A DNA stretch of 64,000 bases, from the NCBI GenBank assembly GCA_019746095.1, contig JAIESL010000057.1, positions 1 through 64,000 of the forward strand. The letters run 5' to 3'. Below, piece after piece: positions 17,673 through 27,208 of the stretch (positions are counted from its first letter, which is position 1; the number at the start of each line of letters is the position of its first letter). A program made the position numbers and the translations under genes. The notes beneath the pieces are model-generated. The model made no database searches and was not told the DNA's origin. It was given only the letters and a program-made list of their open reading frames with translations. The DNA is from Caulobacteraceae bacterium. GTDB taxonomy: Bacteria; Pseudomonadota; Alphaproteobacteria; Caulobacterales; Caulobacteraceae.

Positions 17673-18137
17673 GTGACAGTTCTATCGCTCGAAGATCTCG
17701 CCGCCTCCACCCTGCCTGGCACGCCCTGGCTGGGGCTGGACCTCGGCGAGAAGACCATCGGCGTGGCCGTAAGCGACACGACGCGGATGATCGCCAGCCC
17801 GCTGTCGCTGGTCCGCAAGACGAAATTCACTGACGACGCCCATGCGGTGCTCAAGCTGATGGACGGGCGCAAGGCGTCCGGGCTGGTCATCGGCCTGCCG
17901 CTGAACATGGACGGGACCGAAGGGCCACGGGCCCAGTCGTGCCGGGCCTTCGCCCGCAATCTCCAGCGCATCCGCGCCGTGCCCTGCGCCTTCCAGGACG
18001 AGCGGCTGTCGACCAGCGCGGTCGAGCGATTCCTGATCGAGGAACTGGACCTCAACCGCAAGCGCCGCGCCAATGTGGTTGATCGCACCGCCGCCGCCTG
18101 GATCCTGCAGGGCGCGCTGGACCGGCTCAGGGCATGA
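17673..18137 (+). CDS. ruvX: putative Holliday junction resolvase / pre-16S rRNA nuclease YqgF
   Basis: This RNase H-like nuclease of the YqgF/RuvX family is implicated in 16S rRNA 5'-end maturation and proposed as a junction resolvase. In the 154-residue product the acidic residues lie in GLDLGEKTIGVAVSD, in FQDERLSTSAVE and in NVVDRTAAAWIL, as expected. The GTG at 17673 gives the usual length; the frame is open further upstream but carries no family sequence. Its last bases overlap the AEC-family transporter gene as ATGA. Confidence 0.92.
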   Translation: MTVLSLEDLAASTLPGTPWLGLDLGEKTIGVAVSDTTRMIASPLSLVRKTKFTDDAHAVLKLMDGRKASGLVIGLPLNMDGTEGPRAQSCRAFARNLQRIRAVPCAFQDERLSTSAVERFLIEELDLNRKRRANVVDRTAAAWILQGALDRLRA

Positions 18138-19054
18138 CCGCCCTGCTCACCGGCATTGTCCCGGTCTTCGCCATGATCGCCCTCGGCTGGGGGCTGAAAT
18201 GGCGGACCTTCCTGGACGATGACGGCTGGAGAGCGGTCGAGCGGCTGACCTATTTCGCCTTCTATCCGGCCTTTCTGATCCCGGCGGTCTGGCGCGCGGA
18301 CTTCGCCGGCGGCGCGGCCGGGCCGGTGGCCCTGGCAACCGTGGCCGTCGCCCTGACCGTGGCCCTGCTGACGGTGCTGGCCAAGCCGATGCTGCGGATT
18401 ACCGATCCCGCCTTCACCAGCGTCTTCCAGGGTGTGATCCGTTGGAACGGCTTCGTCTTCCTGCCGGTCGCCGGCGCCGTATTCGGCGAACAGGGACTGG
18501 GGATTGCGGCCGTGGCCTTCGGGGTGCTGGCACCGGCCCTGAATGTGGTCTGTGTGCTGGTCCTGGCGCGGTGGGGTGCAGGCCAGGGCGGAGGCTGGCG
18601 GCTGGCCGTTTCGTCGCTCGCCCGCAATCCGATCATCTGGGCGTGCGGAACCGGTGCGGCGCTCAATCTTACCGGCGTGCCCAGGCCCGATCTTCTGATG
18701 GGGGTGTTCGACCTTATGGGGCCCGGCGCGATCGCCCTGGGTCTGATTACGGCCGGGGCAGGCCTTAGCTTCCGCTATGCGGCGTCGCGCCCGGTGTTGA
18801 TGCTGACGGTGACGGTGATCAAGCTGGTCATCCTGCCGTTGGGGATGTTCTGGCTGGCCGGGGTGCTGGGCGGTGACCGGATGGCGCAGGGGCTGGCCCT
18901 GCTGGCCGGGGCCTCGCCGGGGGCCGCGGCCAGCTATGTCATGGCGCGGCAGATGGGCGGCGACGCGCCCCTGATGGCAGGGGTCGTGGCCCTGACCACG
19001 GTGGTCAGCGCCTTCACCATTCCGATCCTGCTGGCACTGCTCGGCTATATCTGA
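18134..19054 (+). CDS. AEC (auxin efflux carrier) family transporter
   Basis: This 306-residue integral membrane protein has about 9-10 hydrophobic segments and fits the AEC/malonate-carrier family. Typical features are the N-terminal [14 protein letters not shown], a central Asn-containing helix, and [17 protein letters not shown] in the last third. The substrate cannot be told from sequence; family members export auxin-like acids, malonate or malate. The start overlaps the ruvX stop by 4 nt (ATGA), so it is probably translated from the same message. pyrB follows after 62 nt. Confidence 0.88.
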   Translation: MTALLTGIVPVFAMIALGWGLKWRTFLDDDGWRAVERLTYFAFYPAFLIPAVWRADFAGGAAGPVALATVAVALTVALLTVLAKPMLRITDPAFTSVFQGVIRWNGFVFLPVAGAVFGEQGLGIAAVAFGVLAPALNVVCVLVLARWGAGQGGGWRLAVSSLARNPIIWACGTGAALNLTGVPRPDLLMGVFDLMGPGAIALGLITAGAGLSFRYAASRPVLMLTVTVIKLVILPLGMFWLAGVLGGDRMAQGLALLAGASPGAAASYVMARQMGGDAPLMAGVVALTTVVSAFTIPILLALLGYI

Positions 19055-19116
19055 GCACAGGAACTCGGCACGGACGGCTTCCGTTCCGCCGCACACGGCC
19101 CTATAGGCGGGCCTCG

Positions 19117-20100
19117 ATGAGCCAGGCTGCCGCACTCACCGATCTGATTCTCGAGCGGCTGGCGCCGTTCCCGCGCAGCCATTTCCTGTCCGCCGGCGAT
19201 CTCAACGCCGCGACCACCCCGCCCCTGCTCGACCTGGCCGACGCCTTCGTCGACTTCAATCGCCAGTCCTCGAAGTCATTGGACCTGATGCGCGGGCGCA
19301 CGGTCATGAACCTGTTCTTCGAGAATTCGACCCGGACCAGCGCCTCGTTCGAGATCGCCGCCAAGCGTCTGGGGGCCGATGTGACGGCCCTGTCGCCCCG
19401 CACCTCCTCCACCGCCAAGGGCGAGACCCTGATCGACACCGCGGCGACGCTGAACGCCATGAAGCCGGATGTGCTGGTGGTGCGCCACGGAGCCTCAGGC
19501 GCCGCGGCCCTGCTGGCGCAGAAGGTCGGCTGCGCGGTGGTCAATGCGGGCGACGGTCGGCATGAGCATCCGACCCAGGCCCTGCTCGACCTGTTGAGCC
19601 TGCGCCGGGCGTTCGGCGATGTCGGCGGGCTGACGGTCGCCATCTGCGGCGACATCGCCCACAGCCGGGTGGCGCGGTCCAATGTCTCGATGCTGTCGAT
19701 GATGGGCGCACGGGTGCGGCTGATCGGGCCGCCGACCCTGGTGCCCGGCGACGCCGATCGCTGGGGCTGCGAGGTCTTCCACGACATGCGCGAAGGCCTG
19801 CGAGGCTGCGACGTCGTGATGATGCTGCGCCTGCAGCTCGAACGGATGGAGGGCGCACTGGTGCCCTCGACCCGGGAGTATTTCCGCTTCTGGGGACTGG
19901 ACCGAGAGAAGCTGTCCTGGGCTAATCCGGGTGCCAAGGTGATGCATCCCGGGCCGATGAACCGCGGGGTCGAGATCGACTCTGATGTGGCCGACGATCT
20001 GACCGTCTCCCTGATCCAGGACCAGGTCGAGATGGGTGTTGCGGCACGGATGGCCGTGCTGGCCGCCCTGTCGGCGCGGCTGGATGGAGCGACGTCATGA
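19117..20100 (+). CDS. pyrB: aspartate carbamoyltransferase catalytic subunit
   Basis: PyrB condenses carbamoyl phosphate and aspartate in de novo pyrimidine synthesis. The 327-residue protein has the carbamoyl-phosphate motif [13 protein letters not shown] (about residue 67), [15 protein letters not shown] (about 147) and the aspartate-domain segment [13 protein letters not shown] (about 280). It overlaps the following dihydroorotase-like gene by ATGA. That partner lacks catalytic residues, as in the PyrB/PyrC' holoenzymes known from Pseudomonas, so the two products probably assemble together. No regulatory pyrI is nearby. Confidence 0.95.
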   Translation: MSQAAALTDLILERLAPFPRSHFLSAGDLNAATTPPLLDLADAFVDFNRQSSKSLDLMRGRTVMNLFFENSTRTSASFEIAAKRLGADVTALSPRTSSTAKGETLIDTAATLNAMKPDVLVVRHGASGAAALLAQKVGCAVVNAGDGRHEHPTQALLDLLSLRRAFGDVGGLTVAICGDIAHSRVARSNVSMLSMMGARVRLIGPPTLVPGDADRWGCEVFHDMREGLRGCDVVMMLRLQLERMEGALVPSTREYFRFWGLDREKLSWANPGAKVMHPGPMNRGVEIDSDVADDLTVSLIQDQVEMGVAARMAVLAALSARLDGATS

Positions 20101-21383
20101 GTGCGATCGCCATCCTGAACGCACGTCTGCTGGACCCCGCGACCGACTATGACGGTCCCGGCGCGGTGCTGGTCGAGGACGGGCGGATTACGGAAGTCAT
20201 CCGCGGCGGCGGCGCGGTCGCTCCGGCGGGGGTCACGGTCATCGACGCCGGCGGCCTGTGCCTGTCACCCGGCCTGATCGATATCCGGGTCAAGACCGGT
20301 GAGCCCGGTGCCGAGCCCAAGGAGACGCTGAAGTCCGCCAGCCTGTCCGCCGCAGCCGGCGGGGTCACCACCATCGTCATCCAGCCGGACACCGATCCGG
20401 CCATCGACGACCCGGCGATGATTGAATTCATCCTGCGGCGCGGCGCGGCGCTGGAACTGGTCAATGTGCGCGCGGCGGGTGCGGCGACCAAGGCCCGCGA
20501 CGGTGTCCACATGGCCGAAATCGGCCTGATGGACGAGGCCGGCGCGCTGTATTTCACCGACGTCGACCGGGTCATCGCCAACACCCGCACCCTGCAGCGG
20601 GTGATGAGCTATGCGGCAGCCTTCAATGCCCTGATCTCGTGCCGTCCGGCCGATCCCTGGCTGAGTGAAGGGGCCGTGGCCACCTCCGGCGAACTGGCCA
20701 CCCGGCTGGGCCTGGCCTCGGCGCCCGCCATTGCCGAACGGATCCAGCTGGAACGCGATCTGGCGCTGGTCGAGCAGACCGGCGCGCGCTTCCTCGTGGA
20801 CCAGATTTCCACCGAAGGCGCCCTGGCGACCCTGGCACGGGCCCGGGCCAAGGGGCTGGAGGTCGCCGCCTCGGTGTCGATCAACCACCTGTGCTTCAAC
20901 GAGATCGACATCGGCGACTATCGGACCTTCTACCGGCTCGATCCGCCGCTCCGGCCCGAGAGCGACCGGCAGGCGCTGATCGAGGCGGTGCGCGACGGTT
21001 TGATCGACGCCATCACCTCGGCCCACGCTCCCGCCCCCGCCGAGGACAAGCGTCGGCCCTTCGCCGAGGCGACGCCGGGCGCAGTCGGGCTCGAGACCCT
21101 GCTGCCGGCGTCCCTGACGCTGCATCATGAGGACGGGCTGGAACTGCTCGACATCCTGCGACCCCTGACCCAGGGACCCGCGGCCCTGCTGGGGCTGGAC
21201 GCCGGTGTTCTGTCCGTCGGAGCCCCGGCGGACCTGATCCTGTTTGACGCCGGCGCACCGGTGGTGGTCGATGCCGGCGCGCTGAAGTCCAAGTCCAAGA
21301 ACTCGCCGTTCGACGGCCGGCGATTGCAGGGCAAGGTCTTGCTCACCATCGTCGGCGGACGCATCGTCCACGACACACGTTAA
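20097..21383 (+). CDS. inactive dihydroorotase-like subunit (PyrC')
   Basis: This 428-residue amidohydrolase-fold protein is homologous to dihydroorotase but has lost the zinc site. The metal motif DxHxH reads D62-I-R64-V-K66, and the catalytic TDHAPH block reads S308-A-H-A-P-A313. Structural blocks such as NPPLR-like [11 protein letters not shown] and [10 protein letters not shown] are retained. Family knowledge: such pseudo-dihydroorotases pair with aspartate carbamoyltransferase and are needed for its assembly. Coupling to pyrB by ATGA supports that role. An active PyrC should be encoded elsewhere. The frame is intact, so it is a functional relative, not a decayed gene. Confidence 0.9.
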   Translation: MSAIAILNARLLDPATDYDGPGAVLVEDGRITEVIRGGGAVAPAGVTVIDAGGLCLSPGLIDIRVKTGEPGAEPKETLKSASLSAAAGGVTTIVIQPDTDPAIDDPAMIEFILRRGAALELVNVRAAGAATKARDGVHMAEIGLMDEAGALYFTDVDRVIANTRTLQRVMSYAAAFNALISCRPADPWLSEGAVATSGELATRLGLASAPAIAERIQLERDLALVEQTGARFLVDQISTEGALATLARARAKGLEVAASVSINHLCFNEIDIGDYRTFYRLDPPLRPESDRQALIEAVRDGLIDAITSAHAPAPAEDKRRPFAEATPGAVGLETLLPASLTLHHEDGLELLDILRPLTQGPAALLGLDAGVLSVGAPADLILFDAGAPVVVDAGALKSKSKNSPFDGRRLQGKVLLTIVGGRIVHDTR

Positions 21384-21397
21384 GAGGGACGAATCAC

Positions 21398-22039
21398 TTG
21401 CAGGATCTGGTCGGACCCGCTCTCGCGACACTCGCGCTCGCCGCGGTGGGCGGATACCTGCTGGGCTCCATCCCGTTCGGCGTGATCCTGACCCGTCTGG
21501 CGACGGGCGAGGATGTCCGCAGCATCGGCTCGGGCAATATCGGCGCGACCAACGTCCTGCGGACCGGGCGCAAGGACCTGGCCCTGGCCACCCTGATCCT
21601 CGACGCCGGCAAGGGCGCTGTGGCCTTCCTGATCGCCCAGGCCCTGTTCCCCGGTGTGCCGGCCATGGCCGCCGTCGCGGGTGGCGCGGCCTTTCTCGGT
21701 CACCTGTTCCCGGTCTGGCTCGGCTTCAAGGGCGGCAAGGGCGTGGCAACCTTCTTCGGCCTGCTGCTGGCCGCGGCCTGGCCGCTGGGCCTGATGGCCG
21801 GTGCGACCTGGCTGCTCGTGGCGATCCTGTTCCGGATGTCATCGTTTGCCGCCCTCATCGCCGCCGTGGCGGCCCCGCTGCTGGCCCTGCTGCCCCTGCC
21901 CCTGATGGGCTTGCCCGCGTCAGGCCCCGTGCTTGCCCTCTCGGTCGCGATGGCAGGTCTGATCTGGCTGCGCCATCATGAGAACATTGCCCGCATCCTC
22001 AAGGGGACCGAACCGCGGATAGGGGCGAAGAAGGGGTGA
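21398..22039 (+). CDS. plsY: glycerol-3-phosphate acyltransferase PlsY
   Basis: PlsY is an inner-membrane enzyme that acylates glycerol-3-phosphate with acyl-phosphate, starting phospholipid synthesis. The 213-residue protein has about five transmembrane segments and three signature motifs: GSIPFG, GSGNIGATNVLRTGRK and HLFPVWLGFKGGKGVATFFG. It begins at a TTG (21398) with AGAGGG about 8 nt upstream; no ATG lies nearby. The 3' end overlaps dprA as GTGA. Confidence 0.95.
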   Translation: MQDLVGPALATLALAAVGGYLLGSIPFGVILTRLATGEDVRSIGSGNIGATNVLRTGRKDLALATLILDAGKGAVAFLIAQALFPGVPAMAAVAGGAAFLGHLFPVWLGFKGGKGVATFFGLLLAAAWPLGLMAGATWLLVAILFRMSSFAALIAAVAAPLLALLPLPLMGLPASGPVLALSVAMAGLIWLRHHENIARILKGTEPRIGAKKG

Positions 22040-23127
22040 CCCTCCCGGACGCAGAGCGTTTCGCGCGCCTGCGTCTGGCGCGGACCGAGCAGATCGGTCC
22101 GGTGACCTTCAGCCAGCTGCTGGAGCGGTTCGGTTCGGCGCAGCGGGCCCTCGAGGCCCTGCCAGATTTTGTCCGGCGCGGTGGAGCAAACGGACATGCC
22201 GTGCCGCCGGTCGAGCAAATCGAGGCCGAGCTGGACGCCGGCAACCGGGCCGGTGCCCGGCTGATCATTCTCGGCGATGCGGACTATCCCGGGATGCTGG
22301 CGGCGGTCGATCCGCCACCGCCCCTGCTGTGGACGCTGGGAGATACCGGGCTGATGGCGCGGCCCTGCATCGCCCTGGTCGGGGCCCGGATCGCTTCGGC
22401 CGGGGGGCAGCGCATCGCGCGCGGCCTGGCACAGCAGCTGGGTGAGGCCGGCCATGTCGTGGTGTCAGGACTGGCCCGCGGCATCGATGGCGCCGCCCAC
22501 ACCGGAGCCCTGCCGACCGGAACCGTGGCGGTGCTGGGTGGCGGGGTGGATGACATCTATCCGCCCGACAATGCCGACCTCTATGCGCAGATCACCGAAC
22601 AGGGCTGCGTCGTCTCGGAGAGCCCGATGGGGGCACGGGCGCAGGCGAGGGACTTCCCGCGCCGCAATCGCATCATCTCGGGCCTTTCGCGCGGGGTGAT
22701 CGTGGTCGAGGCGGAGCTGAGGTCCGGCTCCCTGATCACCGCGCGGCTGGCCGCGGAACAGGGCCGCGATGTCTTTGCCGTGCCGGGATCGCCGCTCGAC
22801 CCCCGCTCACGTGGCCCCAATGAACTCCTGCGGCAGGGCGCGATCCTGTGCGAGGGACTGGAGGATGTGGAGCGGGCCTTCAACACCCTGCGAACCCTGC
22901 GTGAACCCGGGCCCACCAATCCCTTCGACGGTGCGCCGGACGACATCGAGGCCGCAGTGATCGAACAGGTCGCGGCCCTGCTGCCTCCCGTCCCGACGCC
23001 GCGTGACGAGCTGGCCCGGGCGCTCGGCCTGCCGATCGGCACGGTGGCGGCCGCCCTGCTGGAGCTCAGTCTGGCGGGACGAGCCGAGCTTCTGCCGGGT
23101 GGTCTGGCTGCGGCGCAATCACCCTGA
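22036..23127 (+). CDS. dprA: DNA-processing protein DprA
   Basis: DprA loads RecA on incoming single-stranded DNA during transformation and is also kept in non-competent bacteria. The 363-residue protein has a short N-terminal helical domain, the Rossmann-type core (VGARIASAGGQRIA, SGLARGIDGAAH, FPRRNRIISGLS, VPGSPLDPRSRGPN) and a C-terminal winged-helix-like domain (about 295-360). It starts at a GTG overlapping the plsY stop. The plsY-dprA-topA order is common in proteobacteria. No competence pseudopilus genes are in the window. Confidence 0.95.
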   Translation: MTLPDAERFARLRLARTEQIGPVTFSQLLERFGSAQRALEALPDFVRRGGANGHAVPPVEQIEAELDAGNRAGARLIILGDADYPGMLAAVDPPPPLLWTLGDTGLMARPCIALVGARIASAGGQRIARGLAQQLGEAGHVVVSGLARGIDGAAHTGALPTGTVAVLGGGVDDIYPPDNADLYAQITEQGCVVSESPMGARAQARDFPRRNRIISGLSRGVIVVEAELRSGSLITARLAAEQGRDVFAVPGSPLDPRSRGPNELLRQGAILCEGLEDVERAFNTLRTLREPGPTNPFDGAPDDIEAAVIEQVAALLPPVPTPRDELARALGLPIGTVAAALLELSLAGRAELLPGGLAAAQSP

Positions 23128-23208
23128 ATTCCAGCGCCGATTGACAGCGGCGCTCGCGCCAACCACGTTCCGCCCCCTTTCCGAGCCCGCGCAAGGCCCC
23201 CTCCCCGC

Positions 23209-25830
23209 ATGAACCTCGTCGTCGTCGAGAGCCCCGCAAAGGCCAAGACCATCAACAAATACCTGGGCCCGGACTTCACCGTCCTGGCGTCCTATGGCCA
23301 CGTCCGGGACCTGCCGTCGAAGGACGGCTCGGTCCTGCCCGACGACGACTTCGCCATGAGCTGGGAAGTCGACGTCCGCGCCTCGAAGCGGATGTCGGAG
23401 ATCGCCGAGGCTGCCAAGAAGGCCGACCGCGTCATCCTCGCCACCGACCCCGACCGCGAGGGGGAGGCGATCAGCTGGCACGTGCTGGAGATCCTGACGA
23501 AGAAGAAGGCGCTCAAGGATACGGCCGTCGAACGGGTCACCTTCAACGCCATCACCAAATCGGCCGTGCTGGAGGCCATGGCCAATCCGCGTCAGCTGGA
23601 TATGGAACTGGTCGAGGCCTATCTGGCTCGCCGCGCACTGGACTATCTGGTGGGCTTCACCCTGTCGCCCGTGCTCTGGCGCAAGCTGCCGGGTGCCCGC
23701 TCGGCCGGACGGGTGCAGTCGGTGGCCCTGCGCATCGTCGTCGACCGCGAGATGGAGATCGAGGCCTTCCGTGCGGCGGAATACTGGTCGGTCGAGGCCG
23801 ATCTGGCCGCCGACAGCCCGCCCTTCACCACCCGGCTGGTCAAGCACGCGGGCAAGCGGGTGCAGCGGCTGGACATCACGTCCGAGGCCATGGCCAATGC
23901 TGCGCGCGACGCCATCAGGGCCGGCAGCTTCACCATCAAGTCGATCGAGAAGAAGCCGGTCAAGCGCAGCCCCTCGCCGCCCTTCACCACCTCGACCCTG
24001 CAGCAGGAGGCCGCGCGCAAGCTCGGCTTCACCGCCCAGCGGACCATGCAGGCGGCGCAGAAACTGTATGAGGGCGTCGACGATACGGGCGGCCTGATCT
24101 CCTATATGCGGACCGACGGCCTGTCGGTCAGCCCCGAGGGTATCGCCCAGGCCCGTGAGGTCATCAGCGACCGGTTCGGTCCGGCCTACGTCCCGGAGCA
24201 ACCGCGATACTACAAGACCAAGGTCAAGAACGCCCAGGAAGCGCACGAAGCGATCCGGCCGACCAACCTGGCGCGCCATCCGGACAGCCTCCGGCTCGAG
24301 GGCGACCTGTCGCGGCTCTATGAGCTGATCTGGAAACGGATGATCGCCAGCCAGATGGAGTCTGCCCGGCTGGACCGGACCACGGTCGACGTCGAGACTC
24401 CGGACGGCCAGACCGGCCTGCGCGCCACCGGCCAGATCGTGGCCTTCGACGGCTTCATCGCCGTCTATGAAGAGAGCCGCGACGACAAGCCCAAGGACGG
24501 CGTCGACGACGAGGATGACACCACCCGCCTGCCCGCGCTGAAGGAAGGCGCCGTGGCGAAGGTGGAGGCCATCCGCACCGACCAGCATTTCACCGAGCCG
24601 CCCCCGCGCTTCTCGGAAGCGACCCTGGTCAAGAAGCTGGAAGAGCTCGGCATCGGCCGGCCGTCGACCTATGCCTCGATCCTGACCACCCTGCGCGACC
24701 GGGAATATGTCCGCATGGACAAGAACCGGTTCATTCCCGAGGACAACGGTCGGCTGGTCACGGCCTTCCTGGAACAGTTCTTCACCCAGTGGGTCCAGTA
24801 CGATTTCACCGCGGCGCTGGAGACCCGGCTGGATGAGGTGTCGGCCGGGGATCTCGACTGGAAGGTCGTGCTGCGTGACTTCTGGAGCCAGTTGAAGCCG
24901 GCCACGGACGCCGTCACCGCCCGTCAGGGCGTGATCGATGAGCTGGACACGGCGATCGGGCCCTTCCTGTTCCCCGACAAGGGCGACGGGACGGACGCGC
25001 GCCTGTGCCCCCTGTGCAAACAGGGCCGGCTGCACCTGAAGGCCAGCTTCAAGATGAAGTCGTCCTTCATCGGCTGCTCCAACTATCCGGAGTGCCGCTA
25101 TACGCGCGGCTTCGGCGCCGCGACGGGAGTCGAGGACGGCGGCGACCGTGACCTGGGCGTCGATCCCGTGACCGGTGCGCCGGTGGCGCTGAAGATCGGA
25201 CGGTTCGGCCCCTATGTGGAAACGACCGTGGCCGGCGAGGAGAAGCCGAAGCGGTCCTCCCTGCCCAAGGGCTGGTCGCCTGCGACCTTGGCACTGGAAC
25301 AGGCGCTGCGCCTGCTGGCCCTGCCACGCGAGGTCGGGATCCATCCGGAGGACGGCAAGCCGATCTCGGCGGGCCTCGGCCGTTACGGGCCGTTCGTGCT
25401 GCACGCCGGGACCTATGCCAATGTCGCCGACATCGATGAGGTGTTCGACATCGGCCTGAACCGTGCCGTGGTGCTGCTGGCCGAGAAGCGGGCCGGCAAA
25501 TTCGCGGGCCGCGGGGCGGCGACGGCGCCGTTGAAGGACCTCGGAGCCCACCCGGAGACGGGCGAGCCGGTGCACGTCATGGCCGGCCGGTTCGGCCCCT
25601 ATGTGAAGTCGGGCAAGGTCAATGCGACCCTGCCCAAGGGCACGGCGCCGGAGGAGATGACGATGGAGATCGCCGTGCCGCTGCTGGCGGCTCGCGCGGC
25701 CGCCGCTCCGGCCAAGGGCAAGAAGGCACCCGCCAGGAAGGCAGCGGCTCCGAAGGCGGCAGCAAAGAAGCCGGCGGCGAAGAAGAATCCGGCCGCGAAG
25801 AAGCCCGCGGCCAAAAAGGCTCCGGCCTAG
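23209..25830 (+). CDS. topA: DNA topoisomerase I
   Basis: This type IA topoisomerase relaxes negative supercoils. The 873-residue protein has the Toprim domain (VVVESPAKAKTINKYLG at the start, TDPDREGE near residue 83) and the active-site Tyr in LISYMRTDG (Y299). A Cys4 ribbon runs from C600 (CPLC through CSNYPEC), and further topoisomerase C-terminal repeats span about 640-830. The last 40 residues are a Lys/Ala/Pro-rich tail with tandem AAKKPAA-type units, resembling histone H1-like tails and likely to bind DNA. The stop codon shares CTAG with the convergent J-domain gene. Confidence 0.97.
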   Translation: MNLVVVESPAKAKTINKYLGPDFTVLASYGHVRDLPSKDGSVLPDDDFAMSWEVDVRASKRMSEIAEAAKKADRVILATDPDREGEAISWHVLEILTKKKALKDTAVERVTFNAITKSAVLEAMANPRQLDMELVEAYLARRALDYLVGFTLSPVLWRKLPGARSAGRVQSVALRIVVDREMEIEAFRAAEYWSVEADLAADSPPFTTRLVKHAGKRVQRLDITSEAMANAARDAIRAGSFTIKSIEKKPVKRSPSPPFTTSTLQQEAARKLGFTAQRTMQAAQKLYEGVDDTGGLISYMRTDGLSVSPEGIAQAREVISDRFGPAYVPEQPRYYKTKVKNAQEAHEAIRPTNLARHPDSLRLEGDLSRLYELIWKRMIASQMESARLDRTTVDVETPDGQTGLRATGQIVAFDGFIAVYEESRDDKPKDGVDDEDDTTRLPALKEGAVAKVEAIRTDQHFTEPPPRFSEATLVKKLEELGIGRPSTYASILTTLRDREYVRMDKNRFIPEDNGRLVTAFLEQFFTQWVQYDFTAALETRLDEVSAGDLDWKVVLRDFWSQLKPATDAVTARQGVIDELDTAIGPFLFPDKGDGTDARLCPLCKQGRLHLKASFKMKSSFIGCSNYPECRYTRGFGAATGVEDGGDRDLGVDPVTGAPVALKIGRFGPYVETTVAGEEKPKRSSLPKGWSPATLALEQALRLLALPREVGIHPEDGKPISAGLGRYGPFVLHAGTYANVADIDEVFDIGLNRAVVLLAEKRAGKFAGRGAATAPLKDLGAHPETGEPVHVMAGRFGPYVKSGKVNATLPKGTAPEEMTMEIAVPLLAARAAAAPAKGKKAPARKAAAPKAAAKKPAAKKNPAAKKPAAKKAPA

Positions 25831-26246
25831 GGCTTCAGCAGCCGGTCTCTCGCCGCATTGAGGCGGGAGGCGAGGCCTTCGGTGCCGCCCTGATCAGGGT
25901 GGGCCCGCCCCATCAACCGCTTCCAGGCGGCGTTGATCTCCTGCGGCGTGGCGGCGGCGGTAACGCCGAGCAAGGACCGGGCCTCGGCCGCGCTCATGGC
26001 TTCGCCATGCGGAACCACGATCCGCTGCCGCGAGGCGACGGTCAGCCAGAGGCCCGCGCCGGCCAAGCCCACCGCCGGAAGCCAGGCACCACGGAATGCC
26101 AGAAGCACCCCGGCACCGATCAGAACCGCACTGAAGAGGGTGGCGGCGACCCGCCACTGGGCCCGACCGCGTCGTTCGCTGTGTCGACCCAGCCGGATCA
26201 GGGCCCAGACGGCTATGGCGCCCAGGACCAGCCAGGAGAGGCTCAA
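25827..26246 (-). CDS. membrane-anchored J-domain protein
   Basis: This 139-residue protein has two N-terminal hydrophobic segments (about 3-18 and 33-65) and a C-terminal J domain (about 85-139) with the HPD motif in GRAHPDQGG. The layout resembles Tim14/Pam18-type or DjlA-like membrane J proteins, which stimulate a DnaK/Hsp70 partner at the membrane. No specific partner is encoded nearby. It is tail-to-tail with topA, sharing CTAG at the two stops, and follows mipZ on the same strand with a 4-nt gap, so it is probably co-transcribed with mipZ. Confidence 0.88.
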   Translation of the reverse strand: MSLSWLVLGAIAVWALIRLGRHSERRGRAQWRVAATLFSAVLIGAGVLLAFRGAWLPAVGLAGAGLWLTVASRQRIVVPHGEAMSAAEARSLLGVTAAATPQEINAAWKRLMGRAHPDQGGTEGLASRLNAARDRLLKP

Positions 26247-26250
26247 GGGG

Positions 26251-27090
26251 TCACGCCGCCGCGTCCAGGGGGGCGTCGAGGGCGCTGCCGTCCAGCCCGA
26301 GAGCCAGCATCAGATTGCGCATCTCCTGTCGCGCCGCGACATGGGCCAGGGAGACGGCGACGGGCCGGACCTCATTGGACAGGTCAGCGACCGTCAGGCC
26401 GAACGGGAAGAGTTCGCGATAGATGACCCGGTCGCGCAGGCCGGGCCCGATGCGGAAGCCGACCCGGCGGGACAGCTTCTCCATCCGGTCCTCGAGCCGC
26501 TGCCGGTTGCGGGCGGCCGCAACAGCCATGCGATTCACCACCACGATCCAGTCGATCGTGGCCTGGCGGCCCTCGGTAATGGCCCGGTGCTTACGGGCCT
26601 CCCAGACGCTCTCGGAATAGATCGAGGGCTTGAGCAGATCGAGGGTGACCGGGTCGATCTGACCCAGCAGGTCGAAGTCGACGAAGCTGTCGTTCATCGG
26701 GGTGACGATCTGGTCGGCCAGGCCATGGGCGGTGCGCGACAGCAGGGTGTCGCCGCCGGGGGTGTCGATCAGAATGACGTCGGCCTCAGCGCGGGCCTGG
26801 GCCATGGCGGCGGTGAAACGGGCCAGTTGTTCCTGCTCGTCGGCCTTGGCCAGTGCCTTGCCGTCGCCGAGGTCGGGCTCGAACGGCATGGGAAGGGTGT
26901 GATTGTTGCCGGCCATCCAGCCGGCGCGATTGGCGAAGAACTTGGACATCGACCGCTGACGCAGGTCCAGATCGATGATGGCCACACGCCGGCCCGCGTG
27001 AAGCAGGCCACAGACGATGTGGATGGCGAGCGTGGACTTGCCCGCCCCACCCTTTTCGTTACCGACGACGATGACCGCAGGGTCAGCCAT
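26251..27090 (-). CDS. mipZ: division plane positioning ATPase MipZ
   Basis: MipZ is a ParA/MinD-superfamily ATPase that forms a gradient from ParB-bound poles and inhibits FtsZ, placing the division site at midcell. The 279-residue protein carries the deviant Walker A NEKGGAGKST with signature K13 and catalytic D42, the same numbering as in Caulobacter crescentus MipZ. It also has DTPGGD and MNDSFVDFDLLG, plus the long conserved segment beginning RVGFRIGPGLRDRVIY. FtsZ and ParB are not in the window. Its presence is strong evidence for an alphaproteobacterium of the Caulobacter group. Confidence 0.96.
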   Translation of the reverse strand: MADPAVIVVGNEKGGAGKSTLAIHIVCGLLHAGRRVAIIDLDLRQRSMSKFFANRAGWMAGNNHTLPMPFEPDLGDGKALAKADEQEQLARFTAAMAQARAEADVILIDTPGGDTLLSRTAHGLADQIVTPMNDSFVDFDLLGQIDPVTLDLLKPSIYSESVWEARKHRAITEGRQATIDWIVVVNRMAVAAARNRQRLEDRMEKLSRRVGFRIGPGLRDRVIYRELFPFGLTVADLSNEVRPVAVSLAHVAARQEMRNLMLALGLDGSALDAPLDAAA

Positions 27091-27208
27091 GGATGTTCAC
27101 GCCTTTCGGGCGGCCGCCGACTCAGACAAGCGACCGTGGGCACACAGAATCGCGTCCGGGAGCACCGACGTCAACGACCGTCTGGAAGGCGACTGTGGAT
27201 GTCGGGTC

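Noticed and set aside
20097-21383. Dihydroorotase homologue as a pseudogene
   Set aside because: The frame is uninterrupted, structural blocks are conserved and the gene is coupled to pyrB, which fits a retained PyrC' subunit.
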